NCBI GenBank assembly: GCA_021799405.1
Contig: JAJZAL010000269.1
Coordinates: 1-6,684, forward strand
Direction of reading: 5' to 3'
DNA from: Acidobacteriota bacterium
Lineage (GTDB): Bacteria; Acidobacteriota; Terriglobia; Terriglobales; Acidobacteriaceae
Length of the DNA stretch: 6,684 nucleotides
The notes below the pieces were generated by a model. That model saw only the letters and a list, made by a program, of their open reading frames with translations. It was not told the origin of the DNA and did not search any database. Of this stretch, positions 1 to 6,396 are shown piece by piece (the first letter of the stretch is position 1; each line of letters opens with the position of its first letter). A program made the position numbers and the translations under genes.

Positions 1-1
1 A

Positions 2-1285
2 TACCGCAAGGCAGCCTCTGAGTTGGCTGAAGTCGAGAAGGAGATTGATGCTACGCAGCAGCGAATTGTCAGTCAAGCTGAGGAGCAATACAAGGAGAGT
101 CTGAGCCACGAACAGTTGCTCGAGGCCGCTGTCGCGCAGACCAAGGCGGAGTGGGACCAGGTAAACACGCGGTCATTTCAATATCAGCAATTGAAACAGG
201 AAGCTGATGCAGACAGGACGCTCTACAACGAGTTGATCACGAAAATACAAGACGCAAACATTAATGAAGGGTTCCAGGACAACAACATCCGTATCGCGGA
301 TTATGCTCGCCCGCCAGTAGTCCCGGTTTACCCGAATATCCGGCATAATGTTCTTCTCGCGTTCCTTCTTTCAGCCTTGTTAGCAGTCGGGGCGGCGGTC
401 TTGCTGGATAGGCTCGATAACACACTCCGCGATCCCAAGGAAGCTAGCCGCTTTCTTCAGACCGACGTTATCGCCTCGATGCCAATTGACAAGATCGCGG
501 CGCAGTTTCCCCAGCCGGGAAACTCCGTAACTCCATTGCAGATCGTTCCCGGGAATGGCGCGAAAGAAAAGCGAAAGGCGAATAAATACGCAGCATCCTC
601 CAGCTTTGATGAGGCTGTCAGGACGTTGCGCAACACCATCCTCCTCTCTGACTTTGAAGGCCGCCTGCATTCGATTGTGCTCACAAGTGCCACGCCTTCC
701 GAGGGGAAAACGACGCTCGCCGCTCACCTTGCGATCGCCAATGCTGATCATGGCAAGAAGACTCTTCTCGTAGACGGCGACCTGCGCCGCCCAAGCCTGC
801 ATGCAAAGTTTGCGCTGACTCCAGACCATGGGCTTGCCAATGTGCTCACGGGCGAGATCCCCTGGCAGGATGCAGTGATCCCCATTGAAGGAAAAGCCAA
901 TCTAACCCTTCTACCGGCCGGCATCGGATCTCATCGCGCGGCAGACCTGATCGGCCCGCGGCTTTCAACCTTACTGGACGAGTTTGCCAAGCAATATGAC
1001 ATGGTGATTCTAGACTCTCCGCCTCTGCTCGGCTTCGCGGAGTGCCTCCAGATGGCTTCCGCCGCCGATGGCGTTCTGGTCGTTAGCCGGGCTGCACAAA
1101 CGAAACGCCGCGCGGTTGCCGAAGTCATCTCGGCCCTTCGTCGCGTCCATGCTAACATCGTCGGCGTTGTTCTCAATCAGGTCAGCCATAATACTTCGGC
1201 CGACGGTTATTCGTACTACGGATACAACCATTACAGCTATAGCAATCGAGACGCTCAACAGGCAGAAGAGCACTCGAAGTCATAA
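2..1285 (+). CDS. Wzc-like polysaccharide co-polymerase / BY-kinase, 5' partial
   Basis: C-terminal 427 residues of an inner-membrane chain-length regulator fused to a cytoplasmic tyrosine autokinase. The frame is open to the left edge, so the real start lies outside the window; the TTG at 23 is only the first start-like codon. In order: a charged coiled-coil-like periplasmic part (to about base 300); the proline-rich stretch ARPPVVPVYPN just before the membrane, typical of the Wzz/GNVR family; one transmembrane helix (about 347-406); then the kinase. The kinase shows Walker A SATPSEGKTT (686-715), Walker A' VDGD (770-781) and Walker B MVILDSPP (1001-1024). A C-terminal tyrosine cluster has six Tyr in 11 codons (1208-1240), the usual autophosphorylation tail. 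In this family, cycles of tail phosphorylation control oligomerisation and polymer length. Fusion of both halves in one chain is the proteobacterial-type arrangement. All motifs look intact. Family is near certain; the exact polymer is unknown. Confidence 0.93.
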   Translation, partial: YRKAASELAEVEKEIDATQQRIVSQAEEQYKESLSHEQLLEAAVAQTKAEWDQVNTRSFQYQQLKQEADADRTLYNELITKIQDANINEGFQDNNIRIADYARPPVVPVYPNIRHNVLLAFLLSALLAVGAAVLLDRLDNTLRDPKEASRFLQTDVIASMPIDKIAAQFPQPGNSVTPLQIVPGNGAKEKRKANKYAASSSFDEAVRTLRNTILLSDFEGRLHSIVLTSATPSEGKTTLAAHLAIANADHGKKTLLVDGDLRRPSLHAKFALTPDHGLANVLTGEIPWQDAVIPIEGKANLTLLPAGIGSHRAADLIGPRLSTLLDEFAKQYDMVILDSPPLLGFAECLQMASAADGVLVVSRAAQTKRRAVAEVISALRRVHANIVGVVLNQVSHNTSADGYSYYGYNHYSYSNRDAQQAEEHSKS

Positions 1286-1401
1286 CCAAACAGCATTATC
1301 AGAAACTGCCATGACGAGAGTGACGGTGTAGCAATTAAGAGAGAGCAACTAAAAGGAAGTGCTATTTATACCCGTTTTGCAGCGGGGATAGGCTGATAAG
1401 T
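1286..1401 (+). other. Intergenic gap between kinase and acyltransferase
   Basis: A 116-base spacer, the longest gap inside the EPS gene group and more AT-rich than the flanking genes. I see no hairpin terminator and no credible ORF (the ATG at 1310 gives six codons). An AT-rich patch (TATTTATAC, about 1361-1370) could be part of a promoter for the downstream genes, but no matching -35 box is convincing. Whether the operon is continuous across it is open. Confidence 0.35.
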
Positions 1402-2541
1402 ATGGGCGCTACCAAAGTTCAGCCCTCCCCATCGGCGCAGCTCAAGGAATCGAGCGGCGCGCAGTCGGTTTCTCTAATCTCAGCGCATAGTTCGGTCCAC
1501 ACGCGGAGTGACACGTCGCCTGCCAAGCAAATCAGAACGCCTCACGTTGCGGGGATCGACAGCTTGCGCATCATTTGCGCAGTGTGGGTTGTGTTCAGTC
1601 ATTTAGGAGGTCTGCCACTTGGGGATCTTCTGGCGCATGTAGGGGCCCCGGAACCAATGATCCACTTCGTTGCATCGTTGAACGGCGTCGCCTTCGACGG
1701 TGTAGCGGCTGTGATAGTGTTCTATGTGATATCCGGGCTGTGTATTCACCTCCCTGTCGCAAGCACGAATCAACTCGATCCGGTAAAGTTTTGGATTAGG
1801 CGTGGGCTAAGGGTAGGCGCGCCCCTGGTTTGCGCAGTCATTTTGTCCAAGGTCTTGTTAGGTCGAAGCTCGATATTGGAACCCGTTCTATGGTCGCTTT
1901 ACTGCGAGTTAATCTACTACGCAATCTATCCGGTTCTATTAAAGGTCGCTTCGGCGGCTGGATGGTACTTTGTTCTCGCAGTTTCTGTTGCCTCATCGGC
2001 ACTGACAGTTCTTCTTGTGAGTAATCATCACGGATTTGTGTGGGGCTACGGGTTGGCGCTAACTTGGATCTATGGCTTACCCGTTTGGATCCTCGGTGTA
2101 CTCTTGGCAGAACACGTCCGCAAGCCAGCGCCTGCGCTCAGCCGCTTCCGTCTGGCGGGATTACGCTTGGTGGTTTGGCTAGCTTCAAGCGCCGCCACGG
2201 CATTACATTTCCATTCAATGTTTCACTACAATTTCTCCATGTTGGCGTTTTCACCTCTGGCATTCTATTGGGTATTGGAAGAAATTCGAGCCGCGCAAGA
2301 GAGGGGCACTTCAAAGATTATCGAGATTTGCGGCCGGGCCAGTTACTCCGTTTACCTGTGCCACATGATCGTATTAGCAGCTTTCGCTTTGCCGCCACAG
2401 ATCGAGATAAGCCAGTTTCTTGAGGTCTCCCTGGCCTGCGCTGCGTTTTGTGCGTCGTTTTATTTTTCTATAGAGCGCCCGTCGCACAATTTGGCGCGGA
2501 TGTTAGCGCGACGCATTCCCGCCGTACTTAAGGTGGCGTAG
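1402..2541 (+). CDS. Acyltransferase-3 (OafA/NRT-type) membrane O-acyltransferase
   Basis: Predicted 379-residue polytopic inner-membrane protein that transfers an acyl group, usually acetyl, onto sugars of surface or exported polysaccharides. Family signs: the N-terminal helix GIDSLRIICAVWVVFSHLGG, with the conserved Arg (R56) and His (H67) of this family; WSLYCE at residues 164-169, matching the family's WSLxxE motif; and GRASYSVYLCHM at about 310-323, the typical last-third motif before the final helices. Hydrophobic segments run through most of the chain (roughly nine or ten helices). About 50 residues rich in Ser, Ala, Thr and Gln precede the first helix. This tail is longer than usual and not obviously a signal peptide. 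The ATG at 1402 is preceded by only a weak purine stretch (GGGGATAGG), so a later start is possible, though no better in-frame ATG precedes the core. Base composition looks somewhat more AT-rich than galE and asnB. The acceptor sugar cannot be told from sequence. Confidence 0.88.
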   Translation: MGATKVQPSPSAQLKESSGAQSVSLISAHSSVHTRSDTSPAKQIRTPHVAGIDSLRIICAVWVVFSHLGGLPLGDLLAHVGAPEPMIHFVASLNGVAFDGVAAVIVFYVISGLCIHLPVASTNQLDPVKFWIRRGLRVGAPLVCAVILSKVLLGRSSILEPVLWSLYCELIYYAIYPVLLKVASAAGWYFVLAVSVASSALTVLLVSNHHGFVWGYGLALTWIYGLPVWILGVLLAEHVRKPAPALSRFRLAGLRLVVWLASSAATALHFHSMFHYNFSMLAFSPLAFYWVLEEIRAAQERGTSKIIEICGRASYSVYLCHMIVLAAFALPPQIEISQFLEVSLACAAFCASFYFSIERPSHNLARMLARRIPAVLKVA

Positions 2542-2634
2542 CCAGCACAAAGTGTGTGCAAGCAAATCCACCTTACCTGTTCACTTAAGTTCAGGTCAGT
2601 ACTTCCGTTGCTCCTGAGCAATCGAAATGAAACA

Positions 2635-3630
2635 ATGACCAATGTTCTTGTTACCGGCGGCGCCGGTTATATCGGTTCGCACACCTGCAAAGCGCTGTCG
2701 CGTGCCGGCTTCACGCCGGTGACCTACGACAATCTCATTTACGGGCACGAATGGGCGGTTAAATGGGGGGCGCTTGAGAAGGGCGATATCCTCGATACGT
2801 CCCGCCTGTCGCGCGTTATCGCAACCTATAAGCCGGTCGCCGTAATCCATTTCGCAGCCTTTGCCTATGTCGGTGAGTCAGTCGAGAACCCAGCCAAGTA
2901 CTATCGCAACAATGTCGTCGGGACGCTAAGCGTACTGGAAGCCATGCGCAACAGCGGCGTGGACAAGATTGTGTTCTCCAGTACCTGCGCCACCTACGGC
3001 ATTCCGGAAAGAGTTCCAATCGCTGAAGACACCCCGCAACGACCAATCAATCCCTATGGCCGCTCCAAGTTGATTATCGAGCAGATTCTTGCGGACTACG
3101 GCGATGCCTATGGCCTGAAGAGCGTCTCACTGCGCTATTTCAACGCTGCGGGTGCTGATCCCGAAGGCGAACTCGGCGAGTGCCACGAGCCCGAAACGCA
3201 TTTGATCCCGCTCGTTCTGGATGCTGCGGCGGGCCGCCGGGCCCACATCACTGTTTATGGAGATGACTACGATACGCCAGACGGCACCTGCATTCGCGAT
3301 TACATCCATGTCAGCGACCTCGCTGACGCGCATGTTTGCGCCATGATGCGTTTGGACGAGCGCAAGCTTGAACGCGCCTATAATCTCGGCACCGGCGATG
3401 GCTATTCCGTCATGGAAGTGATCAATGCAGGGCGACGCCTCACGAATCGAAACTTCACGGTGCTGAAGGGCGGCCGCCGCCCTGGCGATCCCGCGTCTCT
3501 GGTCGCCGACGCCAACCGCGCAAACCGCGATCTAGGCTGGTTGCCAAAATATACGAAGATCGACGACATGATTGAGACTGCTTGGTCGTGGTCAAACAAT
3601 AACGTAAGGGCGGTTCGCGCGCTCGCTTAA
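2635..3630 (+). CDS. galE: UDP-glucose 4-epimerase
   Basis: Cytoplasmic NAD-dependent epimerase that interconverts UDP-glucose and UDP-galactose, supplying galactose units for polysaccharide synthesis. The 331-residue product is the normal GalE length. It opens with the Rossmann motif TGGAGYIGSH (residues 7-16). The extended SDR catalytic set is present: FSSTCATYG (114-122, with Thr117 at the catalytic Ser/Thr position) and YGRSK (Tyr141, Lys145). GalE-specific blocks include LRYFNAAGADPEGELGE, HLIPLVLDAA and DGTCIRDYIHVSDLA. The start was placed at ATG 2635 because the Rossmann strand begins two codons later; extending to the upstream start at 2554 would add 27 residues without GalE character. 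The Shine-Dalgarno is poor. It follows the acyltransferase by 93 bases and precedes asnB by 5 bases. An epimerase acting on a related UDP-sugar (for example UDP-GlcNAc) cannot be excluded. Confidence 0.95.
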   Translation: MTNVLVTGGAGYIGSHTCKALSRAGFTPVTYDNLIYGHEWAVKWGALEKGDILDTSRLSRVIATYKPVAVIHFAAFAYVGESVENPAKYYRNNVVGTLSVLEAMRNSGVDKIVFSSTCATYGIPERVPIAEDTPQRPINPYGRSKLIIEQILADYGDAYGLKSVSLRYFNAAGADPEGELGECHEPETHLIPLVLDAAAGRRAHITVYGDDYDTPDGTCIRDYIHVSDLADAHVCAMMRLDERKLERAYNLGTGDGYSVMEVINAGRRLTNRNFTVLKGGRRPGDPASLVADANRANRDLGWLPKYTKIDDMIETAWSWSNNNVRAVRALA

Positions 3631-3635
3631 CTGAT

Positions 3636-5471
3636 ATGTGTGGTATTAACGGCATTTACGCGTTCCACTCGGCAGCTAATTCGCCAATGGAAGTTGAATT
3701 GATCACCACTCGCGATCATATGCGCGCGCGTGGGCCTGATGGCGCTGGCCTCTGGTGGAGCGAAGACCGCCGTTGCGGCATCGCTCATCGCCGCCTGTCG
3801 ATCATCGATCTTTCTGAGCGTGCCAACCAGCCGATGGTGAGCGCGGATGGACGTTTGAGCATCGTCTTCAACGGCGAGATTTACAATTACCCGGCTCTGC
3901 GAACGGAACTGCAGACCGAAGGCACGCGATTTCGCACTACGTCCGATACCGAAGCGATTCTTCATCTTTACGCACGCGACGGCGAGGCGATGGTTCATAA
4001 GCTCCGCGGCATGTATGCCTTTGCAATTTGGGACAATAAAAAACGATCCCTGTTCCTTGCGCGCGATCCCTACGGTATTAAGCCGATCTACACAGCGAAT
4101 GACGGTTGGACATTCCGCTTTGCTTCACAGGTCAAGGCGCTCCTTGCGGGCGGTCAGGTATCGCGCGACCCGGAACCCGCAGGCATGGTTGGCTATCATC
4201 TCTTCGGGAGCGTACCCGAGCCCTTTACGCTTTATCGAGAGATCCGCGCGTTGCCGGCTGGCCACTTTCAATGGGTTGACGAGTCCGGGCCGCGTGAGCC
4301 GCGACGTTTCGCAAATCTCGCTGCCGTGCTGGCAGAAGGCGCTCAGCATAGCGCCGCACCATCCGAACTGAACGCGCGTGTCCAGCAAGCGATGTTCGAC
4401 AGCGTGAGGGCGCACCTTTTAGCCGACGTAGAGGTTGGAGTATTCCTTTCGGCAGGCATCGATTCCGGCGCACTCCTGGGTCTGGTGCGCGATGCTGGCC
4501 AGCGAAAGGTCCGCGCGATCACCCTGGGCTTCGATGAGTTCGCAGACACCGCGGAAGATGAAGTGCCGCTTGCTGCGCAGATGGCGCGCCATTACGGCGC
4601 TGAACACATTATCCGCCGCGTCGGCGAGCGGGAATTCCAAAATGATTTGCCTGCGATTTTAGAAGCGATGGATCAGCCTTCGATTGATGGCGTGAACACA
4701 TGGTTCGTCTCCAAGGCGGCGAAGGAGGCTGGCCTGAAGGTCGCTTTGTCCGGCCTGGGCGGCGACGAGTTACTCGCAGGTTACCCCAGTTTTTATGATA
4801 TCCCGCGTTGGCGTAAGCGCTATGGCATCCCGGCACGCGTTCCATTCTGGGGTCGTATCACACGCTTGGTCGCTGAAATGCTCATGCCGGAATTCGCGCG
4901 GCGCAAGCCAAAGGCTCTGGGAATATTCGAACATGCCGGAAGCTGGTCCGGATGTTATCTGCTCCGTCGCGGCCTCTATCTGCCGCATGAACTGCCGAGC
5001 CTGTTAGGTGATGAGATAACCCGCGAAGGTCTTCGCCGTCTGAATCTTGCACATATGCATAAAGAACAATTGACGCCCGACCCGGGCTTTAATACTGCCC
5101 GAATCTGTGTTCTGGAATCGTCAAATTATATGAGGAATCAGCTTCTGCGCGACTCCGATTGGGCTGGTATGGCCCACAGCCTTGAAATCCGCGTCCCGCT
5201 GGTCGATTGGCAGCTTACCAATGCACTTTCTCCGTCGCTCGCAACGCTCGTTCCGGGAGCAGGGAAGGCCGCGCTTGCACTTTCACCGTCCTTGCCGCTT
5301 CCGGAGGCGATACGACTGCGCGCCAAGACTGGATTTGGCGTGCCGACGGGCAATTGGATGACCCATGCGACCGGTGCGGCGCACCTGCCCACTAAGGGCC
5401 AGGCCTCCCGGGAATGGTTGAGGCGCGTCCTCAATGGGACAGTTACACAATCCGTAGCGTGTGTCGCCTGA
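3636..5471 (+). CDS. asnB: Glutamine-hydrolysing asparagine synthetase (AsnB-type amidotransferase)
   Basis: 611-residue two-domain enzyme. The N-terminal class II glutamine amidotransferase domain starts MCGI, so Cys2 is the nucleophile after Met removal. It carries RGPDG, FNGEIYNY, TSDTEAIL and ARDPYGIKP, all standard glutaminase and ammonia-tunnel motifs. The C-terminal ATP-pyrophosphatase domain has the PP-loop LSAGIDSG (residues 271-278; the second loop residue is Ala instead of the commoner Gly), a WFVSKAAKE helix and LSGLGGDELLAGY (371-383), then RVPLVD and KTGFGVP near the end. It is longer than E. coli AsnB (554 residues). The start is fixed by Cys2 and by the 5-base gap to galE. Genes of this type are frequent in EPS clusters, where some family members amidate sugar acids or other carboxylates instead of aspartate. 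The context makes that plausible, but the sequence alone does not decide. The stop TGA shares its A with the ATG of the next gene fragment. Confidence 0.93.
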   Translation: MCGINGIYAFHSAANSPMEVELITTRDHMRARGPDGAGLWWSEDRRCGIAHRRLSIIDLSERANQPMVSADGRLSIVFNGEIYNYPALRTELQTEGTRFRTTSDTEAILHLYARDGEAMVHKLRGMYAFAIWDNKKRSLFLARDPYGIKPIYTANDGWTFRFASQVKALLAGGQVSRDPEPAGMVGYHLFGSVPEPFTLYREIRALPAGHFQWVDESGPREPRRFANLAAVLAEGAQHSAAPSELNARVQQAMFDSVRAHLLADVEVGVFLSAGIDSGALLGLVRDAGQRKVRAITLGFDEFADTAEDEVPLAAQMARHYGAEHIIRRVGEREFQNDLPAILEAMDQPSIDGVNTWFVSKAAKEAGLKVALSGLGGDELLAGYPSFYDIPRWRKRYGIPARVPFWGRITRLVAEMLMPEFARRKPKALGIFEHAGSWSGCYLLRRGLYLPHELPSLLGDEITREGLRRLNLAHMHKEQLTPDPGFNTARICVLESSNYMRNQLLRDSDWAGMAHSLEIRVPLVDWQLTNALSPSLATLVPGAGKAALALSPSLPLPEAIRLRAKTGFGVPTGNWMTHATGAAHLPTKGQASREWLRRVLNGTVTQSVACVA

Positions 5472-5530
5472 TGACAAACATACTTGCACTCGTGACCGAT
5501 GCCTACGGTGGGCGCGGCGGTATCCCATGA
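5471..5530 (+). pseudogene. Truncated N-terminus of a glycosyltransferase
   Basis: Nineteen codons, MTNILALVTDAYGGRGGIP, then TGA. The ATG overlaps the asnB stop (TGATG), the usual sign of translational coupling. The peptide matches the opening of GT4/GT-B-type glycosyltransferases in EPS clusters: a first beta strand followed by DAYGGxGGI, which normally continues with a residue such as Ala and then x-YNRD. The match ends at the Ile codon (5522-5524). Neither of the other two forward frames downstream resumes a glycosyltransferase, so this is not a simple frameshift; a deletion or rearrangement joined foreign sequence at about 5525. The identification rests on 18 residues and is recalled, not searched. 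Confidence 0.6.
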
Positions 5531-5658
5531 TCCACCTTCAAACTCTTGTATGAATTATCGTTGTCAGATTTGGATGATATTCCATCGCAGAGCCAAGAGT
5601 CTTGTAATTGGCGGCCGATTTTGATATCGCAGTGACAAACTAAAGCCAAAGGGAGATC

Positions 5659-5675
5659 CCCCGGCTTTGCCGGGG
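5659..5675. repeat. Left hairpin of the IS200-type element
   Basis: Perfect 7-bp stem CCCCGGC / GCCGGGG with a TTT loop, 86 bases before tnpA. It nearly matches the last hairpin after the gene (6276-6294). The single internal difference is a G-C pair here and an A-T pair there, so pairing is kept in both. It could be the single-stranded structure the transposase recognises. The mixed sequence after it makes a rho-independent terminator less likely. Confidence 0.7.
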
Positions 5676-5683
5676 TGGCAGTA

Positions 5684-5721
5684 GGAGTTTGACATTTGCG
5701 GTAGTCCATCCAAGAAACTCC
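5684..5721. repeat. Inverted repeat GGAGTTT / AAACTCC before tnpA
   Basis: Seven-base perfect inverted repeat (5684-5690 and 5715-5721) separated by 24 bases, lying between the left hairpin and the tnpA ribosome binding site. It may fold in single-stranded element DNA or in the tnpA leader, where IS200 elements are known to use structure to limit transposase translation. A chance occurrence is possible. Confidence 0.35.
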
Positions 5722-5748
5722 AGTCGTGAGCCGACCAAAGCACACGTC

Positions 5749-5754
5749 AAGGAG
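5749..5754 (+). promoter_or_regulatory. Shine-Dalgarno of tnpA
   Basis: AAGGAG, 7 bases before the ATG at 5762. It is the best ribosome binding site in this half of the window and decides the tnpA start in favour of that ATG over the in-frame GTG at 5726. Confidence 0.65.
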
Positions 5755-5761
5755 AATCTGG

Positions 5762-6193
5762 ATGGACCGAATGGAGAGTTTAAGCCACTCAGTATGGGAC
5801 TGCAAATACCACATAGCATTTATCGCGAAGTGCCGGCGCAAGGCGTTGTATGTGCAACTGCGACCGCACCTTGGAGAGGTATTCCGCCGATTGGCCGAGC
5901 AGAAGGAGAGCCGGGTTTTGGAAGGCCATCTGATGCCGGATCATGTTCACATGCTTGTTTCGATTCCGCCGAAGTACGCGGTGTCGGAAGTGGTGGGTTA
6001 TATCAAGGGCAAAAGCGCGATTCACCTGGCCCGAACGTATGGGGAGCGCAAGCAGAACTTTACCGGCCAGCATTTCTGGGCGCGCGGTTACTTTGTATCG
6101 ACCGTAGGGCGAGATCAGGCATAGATCCGTGAATACATCCGCAATCAGGAAGCTGAGGACAAGCGGCTGGACCAATTGCAAATGTGGAACTAG
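5762..6193 (+). pseudogene. tnpA: IS200-type Y1 (HUH) transposase with premature amber stop
   Basis: TnpA of the IS200/IS605 family, a single-strand DNA transposase acting as a dimer on hairpins. From ATG 5762 the frame gives 120 residues to TAG at 6122-6124, then continues 22 more codons (IREYIRNQ onward) to a second TAG at 6191-6193, where the family normally ends; about 143 residues is the usual size. Visible motifs: ESLSHSVWDCKYHI at the start, KCRRKALY, the metal-binding HVH at 61-63 within MPDHVHML, IPPKY, GYIKGKSAIHLAR and FWARGYFVSTVGRD. The catalytic tyrosine of the family's YxxxQ motif should be Tyr125 in YIRNQ, four codons beyond the stop. The truncated product therefore keeps the HUH half but lacks the nucleophile. 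Unless the amber codon is read through, the gene is inactive. Conservation of the frame after the stop suggests the nonsense change is recent or a sequencing error. Confidence 0.85.
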
Positions 6194-6294
6194 CCACCGA
6201 AAGGTGGCTCCCAATCACGTTGGGGCCGCGTTAGCGACCCCATAGAAGCCGCTTTGAGCGGCTCACACCGTAAAGCCCCCAGCTTTGCTGGGGG
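6192..6294. repeat. Array of five hairpins after tnpA
   Basis: Five stem-loops in about 100 bases, starting inside the ancestral tnpA stop codon. (1) AGCCACC-GAAA-GGTGGCT (6192-6209), 7 bp. (2) CCCAA-TCACG-TTGGG (6210-6224), 5 bp. (3) GGGGCCGC-GTTA-GCGACCCC (6222-6241), 8 bp with one C/A mismatch, sharing three bases with hairpin 2, so the two compete. (4) AGCCGCT-TTG-AGCGGCT (6247-6263), 7 bp. (5) CCCCCAGC-TTT-GCTGGGGG (6276-6294), 8 bp. Hairpin 5 matches the hairpin upstream of the gene. Likely roles are transposase recognition of the right end, transcription insulation, or a REP/BIME-like cluster. Only hairpin 5 is followed by AT-rich sequence (ATATTTA), a weak terminator at best. Confidence 0.75.
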
Positions 6295-6352
6295 ATATTT
6301 ACATCTTGCCTTTTCAACGTGTTGGAATCGATTTCGAGCGAAAGCGTATTGT

Positions 6353-6396
6353 TGGCGTCCCCGACGGGATTTGAACCCGTGTTATCGCCGTGAAAG
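6353..6396 (-). other. tRNA-Glu(UUC) 3' fragment, putative att site
   Basis: Read on the minus strand, the segment starts with the anticodon loop CTTTCAC (anticodon TTC, bases 6392-6394). It continues with the 3' anticodon stem GGCGA, a TAAC variable loop, a perfect T-arm (ACGGG, TTCAAAT, CCCGT; 6364-6380), the 3' acceptor strand CGGGGAC, discriminator G and encoded CCA. The 5' half is missing. The expected partner stem TCGCC is replaced by GCGGT, and no GTCCCCG acceptor strand occurs in the following 100 bases. Loss of identity exactly at the anticodon loop is typical of tRNA genes used as attB by tyrosine-recombinase elements with anticodon-loop crossover. By that logic the chromosomal 3' flank lies at lower coordinates and the integrated element at higher coordinates. 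No integrase is visible in the window. Confidence 0.75.

Larger units (their letters stand above)
5531..5761. other. Non-coding stretch between the gene break and the transposase
   Basis: About 230 bases with no credible gene on either strand. The left part (5531-5650) is more AT-rich than the EPS genes and resembles nothing I recognise. The right part belongs to the IS200-type element: a tight hairpin at 5659-5675, a wider inverted repeat at 5684-5721 and the tnpA ribosome binding site. The exact left end of the element cannot be set from one copy. Confidence 0.5.
5659..6294 (+). mobile_element. IS200/IS605-type element, probably inactive
   Basis: A single small HUH transposase gene bracketed by palindromes, the layout of IS200-like elements, which have no terminal inverted repeats and cause no target duplication. 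The boundaries given are the outer hairpins (5659-5675 and 6276-6294), which share the same CCCC-x-GC / TTT / GC-x-GGGG architecture; true ends probably lie some bases outside them. No TnpB/Fanzor-like partner gene is present. The five hairpins after the gene are more than a plain IS200 needs, so a REP-associated (RAYT-like) arrangement is an alternative reading. Confidence 0.6.

Noticed and set aside
380..829. 149-codon minus-strand ORF opposite the kinase gene
   Set aside because: The plus-strand frame contains intact kinase motifs throughout; the antisense product shows no recognisable features.
2554..2634. Longer galE reading frame starting at 2554
   Set aside because: The added 27 residues lack GalE character, and the Rossmann strand begins right after Met at 2635, as in known GalE proteins.
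5531..5640. Simple frameshift as the cause of the glycosyltransferase break
   Set aside because: I translated the other two forward frames. One stops within a few codons; the other reads without any glycosyltransferase-like sequence after GGI.
5726..5761. Upstream GTG start for tnpA adding 12 residues
   Set aside because: AAGGAG at 5749-5754 is correctly spaced for ATG 5762, and the family start (MDRxESLSH) lies there.
5689..6132. 147-codon plus-strand ORF overlapping tnpA in another frame
   Set aside because: It shadows tnpA. The family motifs (HVH, GYIKGKSAIHLAR) are all in the tnpA frame, and this frame has no recognisable domain.
5789..6214. 141-codon minus-strand ORF opposite tnpA
   Set aside because: Antisense shadow of the transposase, without a domain or a ribosome binding site of its own.
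6192..6294. CRISPR array
   Set aside because: The hairpins differ in sequence, have no constant repeat-spacer periodicity, and no cas gene is nearby.
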